A stretch of DNA of 64,000 nucleotides from a bacterium (GTDB lineage: Bacteria > Patescibacteriota > Gracilibacteria > BD1-5 > UBA6164), in the NCBI GenBank assembly GCA_024635485.1, contig JAGXIV010000017.1, positions 1 to 64,000 of the forward strand, written 5' to 3'. Below are positions 1 to 13,170 of the stretch, in pieces. Both the position numbers and the translations under genes were made by a program. The notes beneath the pieces are model-generated. The model saw only the letters and a program-made list of their open reading frames with translations. It was not told where the DNA came from and did not search any database. The first letter of the stretch is position 1, and every line of letters starts with the position of its first letter.

Positions 1-1059
1 CAGAAATACTTTTGAAAATACAACAGGATTTCAACCGATATCGAGAACTGTGATCTTACATCCTGCAGCAAATCATGGGTCAAGCGCAAGAATAGTTTTT
101 CCATATTCTGGTTTTGTCATGAGTAGTTGCCCTAAATTTTTTTGAAATGTAGTAATGGCATCATCTTCTCATAGTTCTGTGAGTCGAGACCGAACTTCAT
201 TTTCAACTGATGAAAAAAGTGTCGTATATCCAGCCTTAAATGCAGATTCTAATAGTTCAATAAAATTTGTTGAAATATTATGTTTGAAGGCGTATCGCTT
301 TTTTATTATTTCATAACTTTCTTCATTTTTTTCTATTTTAATGCTGAGAATTCATATTTTCTCTCCTCTATTGAGAGCAAGTATTTGATAAGGTTTTAAT
401 AGAGAAATTTTTTTAGAAAAATCTGAGTAAATTTCAAATTTTGAAATTTGCTTTGTATCTTTCTCATTGAGCTTTTCAAGAGATTTAATGCTTTTTGTTT
501 TAGATGAAAGTATAGCGTATCATTCAATTTCTTCTTTTAGCTTTTGTCTCAGGCTTGTATCGGCAGAAATCTCAGCTGAAATAATATGACTGGACCCCTC
601 TAGTATTTCTTCCTTTGAAAAAAGAGCTAAGAGATTCTCTGGAATTTTTGGACTTATATTTGTATTGAGTTGATCTGCTATTGATTGAAATCAGTTTTCT
701 ATAGCTATCATTGCGAGCGTTTTTTTCTTACTCTTGTATGGTTTATATATTTCTTCTACCTCTTTAAGACTTATTGCATTTTGTATATTTTTTAGTAACT
801 CAGGAGTCATTTTCTCCATTTCGGTAATAGTTTTTATTGCAGTTTGTTTGAGTTTTTCGACATTTTCTTTTTTTGTTTTGAGCTCTAAAATATTTCTAAT
901 TTGTACCTCATCAAGTCATCCGGTCATTTCTTTTCTATATCTTGCAATAAAGGGAACAGTTGCACCTTGTAATATCATTTCTGATACAACTAAGATTGAT
1001 GATTCTTTTATTCCAGTTTCTTTCTCTATCTCTTTGAAAATAATTTTTTCTGTTTTCAT
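1..1059 (-). CDS. tex: Tex-like transcription accessory / RNA-binding protein (3' part cut by window edge)
   Basis: The first 353 codons are present and the rest lies left of the window. The N-terminal region carries the Tex signature: residues about 32-55 read TVPFIARYRKEMTG and then GLDEVQIR, where the second Gly of the GG pair is a TGA codon. The visible end reaches the YqgF/RNase H-like domain (ILALDPGFAAGCKI). Tex family proteins bind nucleic acid through a C-terminal S1 domain, not visible here, and act around transcription. The ATG at 1057-1059 fits the family N-terminus. A terminator at 1081-1105 separates it from the lipoprotein gene upstream. Family call is firm; the cellular role in this lineage is unknown. 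Confidence 0.93.
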
Positions 1060-1080
1060 TTGTAGGCTAATAATAATAAG

Positions 1081-1105
1081 AAAAAACTCTCAAAGAGAGT
1101 TTTTT
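1081..1105 (-). terminator. Intrinsic terminator after lipoprotein gene
   Basis: An A6-CTCTC / GAGAG-T6 stem of 11 bp with an AAA loop lies just past the stop of the lipoprotein gene on the minus strand. Its A and T tracts would let it work in both directions. Confidence 0.8.
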
Positions 1106-1128
1106 ATGAAGGCATGAGAACTATAAGA

Positions 1129-1662
1129 TTAATCAAAAGTTATAGGAAGGTCATATTTATCCTCTCCATCTGTTGCTGACTGAAATCGTAATATTCCTGC
1201 AGTTATTCATTCCATTTTTTCAAAATTTAATTCTGCAATAAATTGTACTGATTCTCACGTTGGATTTCATTCTTCATCTATAACTTCTCAAGTAGCACTT
1301 GTTTCAGTTATAATATTACCTTGTGTATCAAGTAGCATTATAGGAAAACTACTTTCTTTTGAATACCATGATGCTGAAACATTTCAAATGATAAGCTCTC
1401 CAGGCTCGATACTGCTTCCATCCTCTAAACTATTAATAAAAATATCTGTTCCTGTTGAAGTTGTTGTTTCTAAAACAGTTTCTTCTACATTTTCATCATT
1501 CACATCTATTTCTCCACTTGCTGTTCCTGACGATACATCTTCATTCGTTACTATTTGAGCTTGTTGTGAGGTAGTATTTCGTTGTGGTTGATTTTGTGTT
1601 CCACATGAAGCTAGGATAAGGAATCAAAACATAAAAGCTATAAATATCTTAGGGTTCTTCAT
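1129..1662 (-). CDS. Secreted lipoprotein with Gmad2-like immunoglobulin-type domain
   Basis: 177 aa. A hydrophobic N-terminus runs into a lipobox (LILASCG, Cys about residue 20), so the protein is probably lipidated and surface-anchored. A low-complexity Ser/Thr/Glu linker follows (about 25-75). The C-terminal part (about 80-177) has the pattern of the Gmad2 domain: SIEPGELIIGNVSASWYSKE followed by SFPIMLLDTQGN. Gmad2 domains were named in Gram-positive germination proteins and are common in CPR surface proteins; their ligand is not known. It lies upstream of tex with a terminator between. The lipoprotein call is firm, the domain call good, the function unknown. Confidence 0.75.
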
Positions 1663-1814
1663 AATAATTTAGATAGTAAATAAAGTAACATACAATATAT
1701 CCTAATTTGTTTTTGGAATAAATCAATATTTAGCACTTATATCATCTCTACATTTTTAGTTTGCTATTTAAAATATATAATTAAAATTCCGAAGTTATTT
1801 CTCACAAAGATTTC

Positions 1815-3182
1815 ATGAAAAAAATAAAAACTCTGTTATTAGCTCAAGTCGCAAATGTTTCAAAAGATACTATACTGAGCTTTAGTTCTTTACCGTATAC
1901 CAAAATAGTTTTTTTATATGATGGGAAACGAGATACTGAAAAAATGCGACTTCCAGCACACATGGAAATAGTCAGTTATAATGGACAAAATTCTCTCAGC
2001 CGAGCAATCAATATGGTATTTAGTGAGCATTTAGAATATACTATTATTCCACAATTTTCATGAGATGATAATTCTAAACACGCAATTAAGGTCTATAATA
2101 AGACATATGGAACAAAAATAAATCCTAAAATATTTAAAGAAAAAGATGTGATGCAGAACTTTCTTTGAAATGTTTGAGAAAAAAATATTCTTCGTAAAAC
2201 TTATAAGGAAGTATTGCATATGGAGTATGAAGAATTGCTAGAAAAAGTAGGAACAACGAGTATTATTAAGCCGACAAATGCGAGCGCCTCTCGTAGTACT
2301 TTTAAAATATCATCAAAAGAAGACTTTGAATCTATACTTCCAAAACTTTGAAGAAGTTTTGATTATCTTATTGAAGAGTATATAGGAGGAGAACTCTATT
2401 CTGTCGATGTATATTATGCTGATTGAAAAATGTATCTACTTACGTATGCAAGAGAAATTGCGATGATTGAGTTATCAGATAAAAAGAAATTTTCAAAAGA
2501 ATTTTTAGAGAAATATGGTGAAGACCTACAAAAACATTTTAATTTTATTCTTCCTATTGCCTACCATCTAGATTTTTCTATGTTGGCAAAAATGGAGCTT
2601 ATGTTACTTGAGCAACTGCGAGTAAAACTACAAGGAATTGATTATAGGGGAGTAATTCATCTTGAGTATAAATATGATAAGTCTGCAAAAAAAATTGGAT
2701 TTTTAGAATGGGGTGCGAGATATGGGTGATATAGAAAAGTTTTTATTAAAGAAATCTATAATACAGATATTAAAAGAATACCTTACTACTTGCTCATTGA
2801 AAAGGATACTTCAAGATTCAAACAACTTAAATGAGATATTCTTTGTTTTAAAGAACAAGAGCACAATCTTAATTTTGTAAGAATGAAAACTAATTTTATT
2901 GAAACCACAAACTATATTGATATTCTGAAAAAAACTGGAAATATATTTGAAGTATCATTCCAAAGTTTTTTGAAAGAATACTATCTAAGAAATTTTTGAA
3001 TTAAAATAAAAAAAATAGACTTTTTTGTAAAATATTCTTCTGGTTTTAACTTTTTTCCATTTTATAATGAAAAAGTTACAAAACTCGATTATATTCTTGA
3101 GCTTGATGATGAAAATTTTGAACTCTATAAAAAGAAAAAATTTAGAATCATAGAAAAAACATTCTTTCACGATTATAAATAA
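1815..3182 (+). CDS. ATP-grasp domain protein, possible amino-acid or peptide ligase
   Basis: 455 aa with ATP-grasp features. Residues about 155-165 (IIKPTNASASRST) match the nucleotide-binding Lys and glycine-rich loop region. LIEEYIGGELYSVDVYY (about 183-199) is the adenine-binding hinge, and HLEYKYDKSAKKIGFLEWGA supplies the acidic Mg-binding residues ahead of the RYGG motif. ATP-grasp enzymes make acyl-phosphates to join carboxylates to amines. The C-terminal 130 residues match nothing I recognise. The stop overlaps the ATG of the following MFS gene (TAATG), so the two are probably co-translated. Ligase-exporter pairs of this kind occur in dipeptide or peptide antibiotic pathways, but the substrate here is open. 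Confidence 0.75.
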
Positions 3183-4444
3183 TGAAAAATACATTCTTGA
3201 ATATGATGAAATCTCGATTTTTTATTGTATTCATTTTAACTTTTGTTAATGGACTGAGCTTTACCATGCTTTTTCCTGTTCTTCCATTTATTATTAAGCT
3301 ATATCAAGAACCCGAAGTAGTTCTGGGGATACTTCTATGAACTTTTAGCTTATTTCAATTCATAGCGGCTCCTATTCTTGGTTCGCTATCTGATACCTAT
3401 GGTCGTAAACCTATTCTTATAATTACACAGGCTGGTACCATGTTAGCATGGATTGTATTATGAATTTCCTATTTACTGCCAGAGTTTGAGTTTTTATGAC
3501 TGATTTCATTTCCGATACTTATAATATTTCTTTCTCGAGTATTTGATGGTATCACAGGAGGTAATAATTCAGTAGCACAGGCAATAATCGCAGATCTTTC
3601 AACTCCAGCTGAGAGAACAAAAGTATTTTGATTTAACGGAGCTATAATGTGAATGGCTATAGTAGTTGGTCCTTCTATTTGAGCATTTTCAATGTGAACC
3701 AGCTACTGATATTTATGAACTGCGATAGCAGGTGCAACTATTTCGCTTATAACACTTCTCATTATGATTTTCTTTTTGCAAGAATCTCTTGCAGTAGAAG
3801 ATATGAAAGAAAAAGTTAAAATTTCACTTAAAAATACAAATCTTTTTGCTCAAATAGGGAAGTGGTGAAAATTTGAAAATATTAGATATACCATATTTAT
3901 GAAAACATGTATGTTTTCAGCTTTTGTAGCCTATACAAGTATTTCGGCACTCTATCTTATAGATACCTTTTGATTTGATGCTATTAATGTAGGGTATTAT
4001 ATGACTTTTACAGGAATGTTTCTTATTTTTCACCAGACAGTTTCTATTAGATATTTTGTTAGAAAATTTAGAGATAGAAAAAGTCTGTATATATGAATGA
4101 TTCTGATGTGAGTATGATTTTTTTTAATGGCATCTACAAAAAATATTGTACTTTTTACTCTATTCTATTTCTTCGCAGTCCTCGGTATTTCTCTCTCTTG
4201 GAGTACCCTAAGTTCACTATTTTCTAGAAGTGTAGATAAAAAAAGCCAATGAGAAATTATGTGAATGGTCGCAGGATTAGAGAGTTTTATCTCTGTGTGA
4301 ATTCCGGTTGTAGCTACTCTTCTTTATGGATATATAGATTTTTCTATTTATTATCTCCTTGCTATTCTTCCTCTCGTATCTGTCATAATAAGTTCGCTTG
4401 TTTATAAAAATATAGAGTTTTCAAGTGTCAAAGAAGCTTCATAA
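3182..4444 (+). CDS. Major facilitator superfamily transporter
   Basis: 420 aa with about 12 hydrophobic segments. The loop between TM2 and TM3 carries the MFS motif A (GSLSDTYGRKP, about residues 66-76). Many transmembrane Gly codons are TGA. The arrangement, with short N- and C-termini and a central loop near residues 195-230, resembles drug/H+ antiporters of the TetA-like kind. It overlaps the preceding ATP-grasp gene by one base, so it may export that enzyme's product. Transporter class is firm; substrate and direction are inferred from context only. Confidence 0.9.
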
Positions 4445-4450
4445 AATCTT

Positions 4451-4478
4451 TTGCAAGAAAATTATATTTCCTTATATT
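4451..4478 (+). promoter_or_regulatory. Candidate promoter of the 64-aa gene
   Basis: TTGCAA (4451-4456) and TATATT (4473-4478) are 16 bp apart, 30 bp upstream of the small ORF at 4508. This is a sigma70-like match in an AT-rich gap, so false positives are possible. Confidence 0.4.
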
Positions 4479-4507
4479 TAAGCTATTACTTTTCAGTTTA
4501 GAGCAAA

Positions 4508-4702
4508 ATGAATTTCCTTACAGCACTCCTAGCTTATGCAATTTCTCACGACATATCTCGAGATGAAATGCAAATACGTCACATAAATTATTGTCAAAAT
4601 CTCTATTTTCAACCTAACAGTGAACAAAAACTTCTTGATGCATCTTGTGATTTAGCTCAAACACAATATGATATAGCTTATGTAAAGACAGGGAAGTACT
4701 AG
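4508..4702 (+). CDS. Small hypothetical protein (64 aa)
   Basis: 64 aa, soluble, with no signal or membrane segment apart from a mildly hydrophobic start (LTALLAYAI). It has two cysteines and no TGA codon. It is supported as a gene by a promoter-like element before it and a strong terminator 13 bp after the stop. I do not recognise the family. The region beginning at LLDASCDLAQTQYDI may form an amphipathic helix. Confidence 0.6.
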   Translation: MNFLTALLAYAISHDISRDEMQIRHINYCQNLYFQPNSEQKLLDASCDLAQTQYDIAYVKTGKY

Positions 4703-4714
4703 TATAATTCATTT

Positions 4715-4744
4715 AAAAAACTCAGTAAAATACTGAGTTTTTTT
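4715..4744 (+). terminator. Intrinsic terminator after 64-aa gene
   Basis: A6-CTCAGTA, an AAA loop, then TACTGAG followed by seven T. Confidence 0.85.
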
Positions 4745-4797
4745 ATTTTTCTCCATTAATGTGTTATATTTATTGAAATATCATATTATAGTTAGCT

Positions 4798-5031
4798 ATG
4801 TTTTGAAAACACGAAGTAGAAAAACGTTTTACAAGAAAATCTCTCCTGAATGATTTGAGGATATTAATAATTTCAATAGCTGTTATTATGATATGGAGAT
4901 GAGTTTGGAATCTACTTGATCATTATTTTCTGCCAGATTTCTGGGTATTATCTAGTGTATTATCGATTGTTATAGGTGTCATTATTCTTATATTAAACAA
5001 TAATAACTTAGAGAAGTTAGGAGATGAATAA
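4798..5031 (+). CDS. Small two-helix membrane protein
   Basis: 77 aa. A charged N-terminus (about 1-20) leads into two hydrophobic segments: about 22-42 (ILIISIAVIMIWRGVW) and about 48-67 (FWVLSSVLSIVIGVIILIL). A polar tail ends in GDE. TGA is used for Gly at residues 3 and 36. It lies between two terminators and so is probably transcribed alone. It resembles the small uncharacterised two-TM proteins common in CPR genomes; no function can be assigned. Confidence 0.65.
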
Positions 5032-5060
5032 AAAAGAAGGAGTTATCTCCTTCTTTTTTT
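5030..5060. terminator. Bidirectional terminator between convergent genes
   Basis: AAAAAAGAAGGAG, loop TTAT, CTCCTTC-T7. It overlaps the stop of the small membrane protein on the plus strand and the last codons of the ABC-F gene on the minus strand, so both share it. Confidence 0.85.
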
Positions 5061-6755
5061 ATCACGACTGAATTTATTTTTGAGTCGTTTAAATTCCTTT
5101 TCTCATAGTTTTTCTTCTAGTACGAGATTAAGTTCTGCTTCTTCGTCAAATAGATGCATATCCATATCGAGTTTATGCTCAATTTTGAATCGGTAATCTT
5201 CATAGTTTCAGTATGAAATAGAGAGTTCTCCGTCATGAATGAACCATATATGTGTCGCAAGTTTATTCACAAAATATCTATCGTGTGATATAAATAGAAT
5301 GGTTCACTGATAATTTCTGAGTGATTCCTCGAGAGATTCACGCGTATCATAATCAAGATGATTGGTTGGTTCATCAAATATAAGGAGATTTGATGATTGT
5401 TGTCAGAGAATAGCAAAAAGAAGTTTACTTGTTTGCCCCCCAGAAAGCTCAGAGACTTTTTTATCAAGGTCTGTTTTTTCAAACAGGTAGTGTTTTATGA
5501 GTCCTATGAGATGCTCATCTGGATAATTCACTCAATGTCTATGAAAGTTTTCTCTCATAGTGAGGTCTTTATAAAGCTCTTCATGCATTTGAGAGTAATA
5601 GAGTATTTGTGACGCTTTTCCAATGGATTGATATCCATCAAGGAGTGGAATCTGACCTAGAATAGTTTTTATAAATGTTGATTTTCAAACACCATTTTCT
5701 CAAACAACTCCTACTCGCATTGATTTATGCAGTACAATTTCATTTATAAAAAATAAACTCTCTTCTCTCCCTATAAATGCTTCTTTATAACTCACAAGTT
5801 TTTCTGGTGATTCTCAAGAATATTCAAAGAAGAACTTTGGTTTTTGTGGAATAAATGGTTTATCGAGTCTCTCCATTTTATCAATCATTTTTTCTCGACT
5901 TTTTGCCCATCAAGCTCTTGAACCAGCACGGAATCTATTAATGAGTTGTTCTTGTTTTCCTATATAATCTTGCTGTCTTTCCCAATCATCCATTCTAATT
6001 TTTTCTACCTTTTCACGCTCAATTACATAATCACTATACCCAGAATGATACATAGTACTCGGTCTTCCTGGTTGAATTTCTAGTGTTTTTTTACAGGTCC
6101 TATCTAAAAATTCTCTATCATGAGAAATAATAACATATCAACCATTCCATTTATTTTGCAAGTAACTCTCAAGCCATTCAACACTCGTCATGTCTATGAA
6201 ATTGGTTGGCTCATCCAAAAATAACATATCAGGTGATTCAAGCAGTACTTTAGCAAGAGCAACTTTGGTACGTTGTCCTCCAGATATTTCTGAAAGTTTT
6301 TTATCAAGGAGTTCTAGTACTCAGATTCATTGACTCACTTGGTGTATTTTGTTTTCATAATCATATCAGCCAATATTTCAAAACTGCTCTAGCAGATTAG
6401 AATATTCTTCTATTACTCAGGTATCTTCTGCCATAATTTCCTCAAGCTCTTTGAGTTTTCTTTCCATGGACTGAATTTGAGCGAAAGCTTCTTTGAGTTC
6501 CTCATGTACTTTTTTTTCTTCATTATCACTATACACTTGGTGTAAATATCCAAGCGTCATATTTCATACATTCTCTATAAAACCTTCATAATTTTTTATA
6601 GCTCAAACAACTACTTTCATAAAAGTAGTTTTTCCTGATCCATTTGGTCAAACAATTGATATTTTATCATTTTGATTTATAGTCAGTTCTATTTCTCTCA
6701 GTACAGGTTCTCATTGAAATTCTAATTTTTCAATATTAATTTTTAAATGATTCAC
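5043..6755 (-). CDS. ABC-F family ATPase (Uup/EttA/YheS-like translation factor)
   Basis: 570 aa with two ABC ATPase domains in one chain and no membrane segments, as in ABC-F proteins that act on the ribosome. Domain 1 has Walker A GPNGSGKT (about 34-41, first Gly TGA), signature SGGQRTKVALAKVLL and Walker B LFLDEPTNFID. Domain 2 has GENGVGKS, LSGGQTSKLLFAI and LIFDEPTNHLD. A charged linker of about 80 residues (REKVEKIRMDDWERQQ and onward) lies between them, as in the P-site tRNA interaction motif. The start is taken as GTG at 6753-6755; the nearby ATG is out of frame. The exact subfamily cannot be fixed by eye. Confidence 0.92.
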
Positions 6756-6858
6756 ATATTTTTTTTAAGTTTTCAAGTATATAAATTGTATTCAAGTTTT
6801 ATTTTTTACAAACTTTCGTATTAGGTGTATAATTAATTCTTAAAAAATGTAAGTATTT

Positions 6859-7554
6859 ATGACAAAATTTGAAATTAAACCTAAAATTACTCAACAAGAG
6901 ATAGATTTTATGTTATTTAAAAAATTAGTAAATAGTGGGGCAGAAGTTAGCTCTACACAGTCTGATATTTCAAAAATTGTTTGAGAATTACTTTTTGATT
7001 CTTTGTGATTAGAAGACATAAAATCTATTCCTTGAGATGTACAAGAACTCTATAAATTATTTAGAACGAAAACAGTTTATATATTTTCACATACATTTAT
7101 ATGCTCCTTTCTTGGTGAAAAAATAAGCGATGAAAATCTTCGAACAAAAATTAAGGTTTTAAGAAATTTCCTCCCTAAGTGAATTGATATTATTACTGTT
7201 CCAAAGTATTGATATTATATGTATGTAGAAGGAGAAGATATATCTAAATTTACGAGTATTTTAAAAGTTTCACCTGATTTTTTAGTACTTCCTAAGCTTC
7301 ATAGTATTCAAATTAATGGTAAAATATTAGTATTACGAAAACAATATTTCGACTATTTATATACACTGTTATTAAATATATGAAGTACTGTAAAATACGA
7401 AGATTTTATTGGATTTGTTGAATGAATAGAAACGAGAGATACAAAGACTCTTTCTGATATTAAAAATAGAGTAAGAATATCACTGAATGCTTTTGAATCA
7501 TGATTGTGAGATAATATTATATCAGTTGGTAAAAAAGGATATAAATGGAAATAA
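6859..7554 (+). CDS. Tandem winged-helix (OmpR/PhoB-type) DNA-binding protein
   Basis: 231 aa. The C-terminal end matches a Trans_reg_C winged helix: KTLSDIKNRVRISLNAFESG, then a hairpin ending in GKKGYKWK, the same pattern as the recognition helix plus wing of response regulators. A similar layout occurs earlier (DENLRTKIKVLRNFLPKGID, then VPKYGYYMYVEG), so the protein seems to hold two winged-helix units and no receiver domain. It is probably a regulator. It sits 100 bp upstream of ftsH in the same direction, so it could control ftsH or share its transcript. Fold assignment is from pattern only. Confidence 0.6.
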
Positions 7555-7656
7555 TTCCCTTATTTTTCCATTTGCAAATACATACCTTTCCCATACAATA
7601 ATGCAGCATAATTTAGAGTGCAAAACACAATATACTGTATATAATAAATCAAATAC

Positions 7657-9549
<1,893 letters not shown>

Positions 9550-9552
9550 AAT

Positions 9553-9587
9553 AAAAAATAATCTAGAATAATCTAGATTATTTTTTT
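9553..9587 (+). terminator. Intrinsic terminator after ftsH
   Basis: AAAAAATAATCTAGA, loop ATAA, TCTAGATTATTTTTT. Confidence 0.85.
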
Positions 9588-9598
9588 GCATTACATTT

Positions 9599-9934
9599 AT
9601 GAATACAATCTCGTGGAAAGATTTTGAGTCTGTTGATATGAGGGTAGGTACTATTATTCAGGTAGAAAGCTTTCCTGAAGCTCATAATCCAGCCTATAAA
9701 GTATGGGTTGATTTTGGGCAAGAAATTGGAACAAAAAAAACATCTGCTCAAATTACTAAGCTGTATACTAAAGAAGAACTTATTTGAAAACAAATTATAT
9801 GAGTTTTGAATTTCCCTCCAAAACAAGTGAGTACTTTTATGAGTGAGTTTCTGATTACATGAGTGCATAGTCTAGAATGAGTTGTTCTGACATCTCTAGA
9901 TAAAAGAGTAGCTAATGGATTAAAAATATTATAG
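9599..9934 (+). CDS. csaA: CsaA-like tRNA-binding (OB-fold) domain protein
   Basis: 111 aa, the size of stand-alone CsaA/Trbp111 proteins. Conserved features in order: DFESVDMRVGTIIQVESFPE, AYKVWVDFG, KTSAQITKLYTKEELIGKQI, then NFPPKQVSTFMSEFLITG. These are the hallmarks of the tRNA_bind OB-fold dimer also found at the ends of methionyl- and phenylalanyl-tRNA synthetases. CsaA was described as a secretion-related chaperone in Bacillus, while the fold suggests structured-RNA binding; the role here is not decided by sequence. It is flanked by terminators on both sides. Confidence 0.9.
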
Positions 9935-9959
9935 ATCAAGATTTTTTTCTTGGTTTTTT
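9935..9959 (+). terminator. Weak terminator after csaA
   Basis: A 7-bp stem ATCAAGA/TCTTGGT with one G-U pair and a T6 loop is followed by TTTTTG. Confidence 0.55.
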
Positions 9960-10003
9960 GTTGCTCTACCATACAATAGAACTATTATTCTTAATCTGAG
10001 CGC

Positions 10004-10687
10004 ATGCATAATATAGTTGATGTAATTTTAGGTCTGGTAGAGTGACTAGGGTACACTGGAATATTTATAATGATGACGATAGAATCATCATTCATTCCAT
10101 TTCCAAGTGAGGTGGCTATGATTCCAGCTGGATATTTAGCAAGTCTTGGGAGAATGAGCTTTGCTTGGGCATTATTTGCAGGTACGATGGGAGCATTAGT
10201 GTGAGCGAGTATTAATTATTTCTTAGGTATGTACTTAGGAAGACCTGTTGTTAAAAAACTTATCCATTCATACTGAAAATATATTTTACTGAGTGAAAAA
10301 CACTATATCCAATCAGAAAAATACTTTAAGAAACATGGAGCTATCACTACCTTAATAGGGAGATTTATACCAGCAGTTCGACAACTTATTTCTATTCCTG
10401 CTGGAATATTTAGAATGAATTTTCTCACTTTTATTGTTTTCACTGCAGTTGGAGCTGCTACTTGGAATGCAATATTACTTACAATATGATATGTGGCAGG
10501 ACAAAATGATGCTCTTATAAAGAAGCTAACATCCGAAGTATTGCTCTATATTATTATCATACTCGGAACTATAATTATAGCATATGTGCAATACGTCAAA
10601 TCACAATCTAAAAAACTTAGAGAAATAGAAGAAACTATCGAACATAATGATGAAGTTCTAGCTGAGGAAGCAAGTCATAGAAAATAA
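10004..10687 (+). CDS. dedA: DedA/SNARE-associated family membrane protein
   Basis: 227 aa. The DedA pattern is clear: [20 protein letters not shown] near the N-terminus (the reentrant loop with the conserved Glu), [13 protein letters not shown], and [18 protein letters not shown] (the GRF(I/V)P-R region), followed by a final TM and a charged cytoplasmic tail of about 40 residues rich in Lys and Glu. DedA proteins support membrane homeostasis and some are proposed to recycle undecaprenyl phosphate or move phospholipids. It lies directly upstream of murD (16 bp), so a link with envelope synthesis is reasonable. Confidence 0.92.
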
Positions 10688-10703
10688 TTTAATTCATATT
10701 CTT

Positions 10704-12062
10704 ATGCATCTCAAAGACCTAAAAAATAAAAAAATTGCTATTCTTGGATTTTGAAAAGAAGGGAAGAGTAGTTTAAACTTCTTGCAGAATTATGGTATTC
10801 AAGATATTACAGTACTCGATAAAGAAATTCCAGAAGATTATAATAGATGAGAGAATATTACATTTATAAGCTGAGAATCATACTTAAATAACTTATGAGA
10901 CTTTGATTATATTTTAAAATCACCATGAGTCAGTCCTTTTCATAAAAAAATAGCACCATTTCGAGATAAATTAATTTCTCAAACTCAGTTATTTTTTGAA
11001 AATTATAGAGGAAAAGTTATTGGAATTACTGGAACAAAAGGGAAGTCTACCGTCTCTACTCTTTTATATGAACTTCTTAAAAAAGCATGATATGATACAC
11101 AACTGGTTTGAAATATTTGAAACCCAGTATTAGATGAGATTGATATTCTTTCATGAGAAATACATGATTTTGTAGTATATGAAATGTCGAGTTACATGCT
11201 TCAAGATTTTGTTCCAGAATTGTATATTTGATTTTTCAATAATGTCTTTCCTTGTCATTTAGATTGGCATACCAGTCTCGATATATATACTCAAGCAAAG
11301 CATAATATCGTAAAAAATGCTGATTATGCAGTTATTCATAGTGAGTTTGTATCTACCTTTCAAGCAGAAGAAATTTCATGAAAAAAAATATATTTTGATG
11401 ATGCAAAACAGTATCATTATAATGATTCGTGATTTTATATATGAAATGATATAGTATTTTGATCAGGTCAAATTTGATTAAATTGAGATCATAATAAAAA
11501 AAATATATCTTGAGTGATAGCTATTTTAGATATTATTCTTCAAGATACTAAGATAATATCTGAATTATTGTACCAAACTCTTCCAAATTTTATGTGACTT
11601 CCACATAGAATCGAGATAATCTGAGAACACGAATGAATTATATTTGTGGATGATGCTATTGCAACAACACCTGAAAGTACGATTGCAGCAATACAGAGCT
11701 TCAATCAGACAATACAAACACTCTTTCTTGGGTGAGAAGATAGTTGATTTAAGTTTGAAGCCCTTAGAAAAAATATACTGAGTAGTAAGGTGCAAAATAT
11801 TATTGCGTTTCCAAATACGAGTGAAAAAATATTTCCTGAAATACTTATTCGTGATTATGAAGTCCCATTTGAAATGGAAATTGAGGGAAGAATACTTCAG
11901 TTCATAAAAACACGTAGTATGAAGAAGGGAGTTGATTTTGCATACAAAACTACTTTTCCTGGAAGGGTTGCTCTCTTGTCTTGTGCTGCTCCAAGTTTTT
12001 CTTTATGGAAAAACTATATAGAAAAAGCACATGATTTTGTTCAAGAAGTAAAAAATTATTAA
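10704..12062 (+). CDS. murD: UDP-N-acetylmuramoylalanine-D-glutamate ligase MurD
   Basis: 452 aa. An N-terminal Rossmann-like domain begins KKIAILGFGKEGKSSLNFL. The central Mur ligase domain has the P-loop GITGTKGKST (about 109-118) and the HLDWHTSLDIYTQAKHNI motif, and the C-terminal domain begins near LPHRIEIIG with DDAIATTPESTIAAI, diagnostic of MurD. It adds D-Glu to UDP-MurNAc-L-Ala in the cytoplasm. It ends with a 4-base convergent overlap with the next gene on the other strand. With the amidase and transglycosylases in this window it shows a peptidoglycan wall. Confidence 0.96.
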
Positions 12063-13087
12063 GAACTAATTTCTGTTTGAAGAATTTTAAGTTCTCGTTC
12101 TAACCTATTTAACAAGTACACTCGAGTCAAAAGAGGAAGGGAAGTGATATCAATCACATATCCAGTGTACTCTCATGATTCTGTATAGGTATCAACAGAA
12201 TTTTCATCATAAATTTTTGCTCTTATAGAAGTTATAGCTCAGAGAATTTCTCGAATTCTAGACTCAGCTTTTTCTTGTGTATATCTTTTGTAAAGAGGTC
12301 TTAGAATGGACATAATGTAACTAATTTTTTTCTCTTGTTCAGCAACATTTAGACCTACTCGTTCGATTACAAATCCATCAAGAATATTTCTGTTTGAATA
12401 TTCAAGTCTTCTTCCATTATAAAGGTATTGAGTAGAGTTTCATGCATCAAGATTAATTGCGTCCCAACAACCAAGCTTAAAGAGTGCAGGAGTGAGATCA
12501 TCGAGTGATGCAGAAGATGTGCTTCCAAATATTATTTTAGATTTATCTTTTGTAGAACAAATAAAATGTCGTTTCATTGGATTTTTCATTTTATTATCAT
12601 AAAGTCCAATATCATGATAATGTTCTAGCTGACTAATTCCATTAGCGAAGAGAATAGGGAAGTTACCCATACCTTCAAAAATTTCACCCCTTGAATCTGG
12701 ATTAATTCGTGCAGTTTGATGCAAAAGTGGAACTCAGTTTTTATCCCATCAAAAAATAGCTCTCTCTCAAGTATCTGGATAAAAACTATAATCTACTCAG
12801 TTTACTATTCTTTCGTTAATGGTATAACTTTTTCAATTACATTCAGTGTAATCCTCAGGACAGAAAAATATACCATTTATGCCAGTGATAGCATTCTCTC
12901 TTTTTGCAAGTTGGTCAATACTGGTTTCACTGTCAGAAATTGCAGCATGAATTTTGTACTCATTTGAATTCACATTATAGATAACATTATTAAATGTTAT
13001 TCCATCAATTGTTAATTTTTGAAATGTATTGGCTGAAGCTATAGATGGAATACTGAGAATAATGAGAAACAAAAATAATTTTTTCAT
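12059..13087 (-). CDS. Exported phosphodiester glycosidase (NAGPA-domain) protein
   Basis: 342 aa with a Sec signal peptide (KKLFLFLIILSIPSIASANT, cleavage near residue 20). The NAGPA domain pattern follows: AITGINGIFF (about 68-77) and, late, LGCWDAINLDAGNSTQYL, the equivalent of the family's NLDGGGSS motif. The family includes the mammalian uncovering enzyme that removes GlcNAc from phosphodiesters and bacterial proteins acting on wall or exopolysaccharide phosphodiesters. The last 90 residues are helical and of unknown role. It is probably secreted and acts on envelope glycans. It shares an intergenic region with the amidase gene behind it. Confidence 0.8.
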
Positions 13088-13170
13088 AAATAATTTAGAA
13101 ATATGTTAATAAGCTTATTATATTGATTGAGAGGGAAATAGATACTGTAATGTGTGAAGATTATCTAAAT

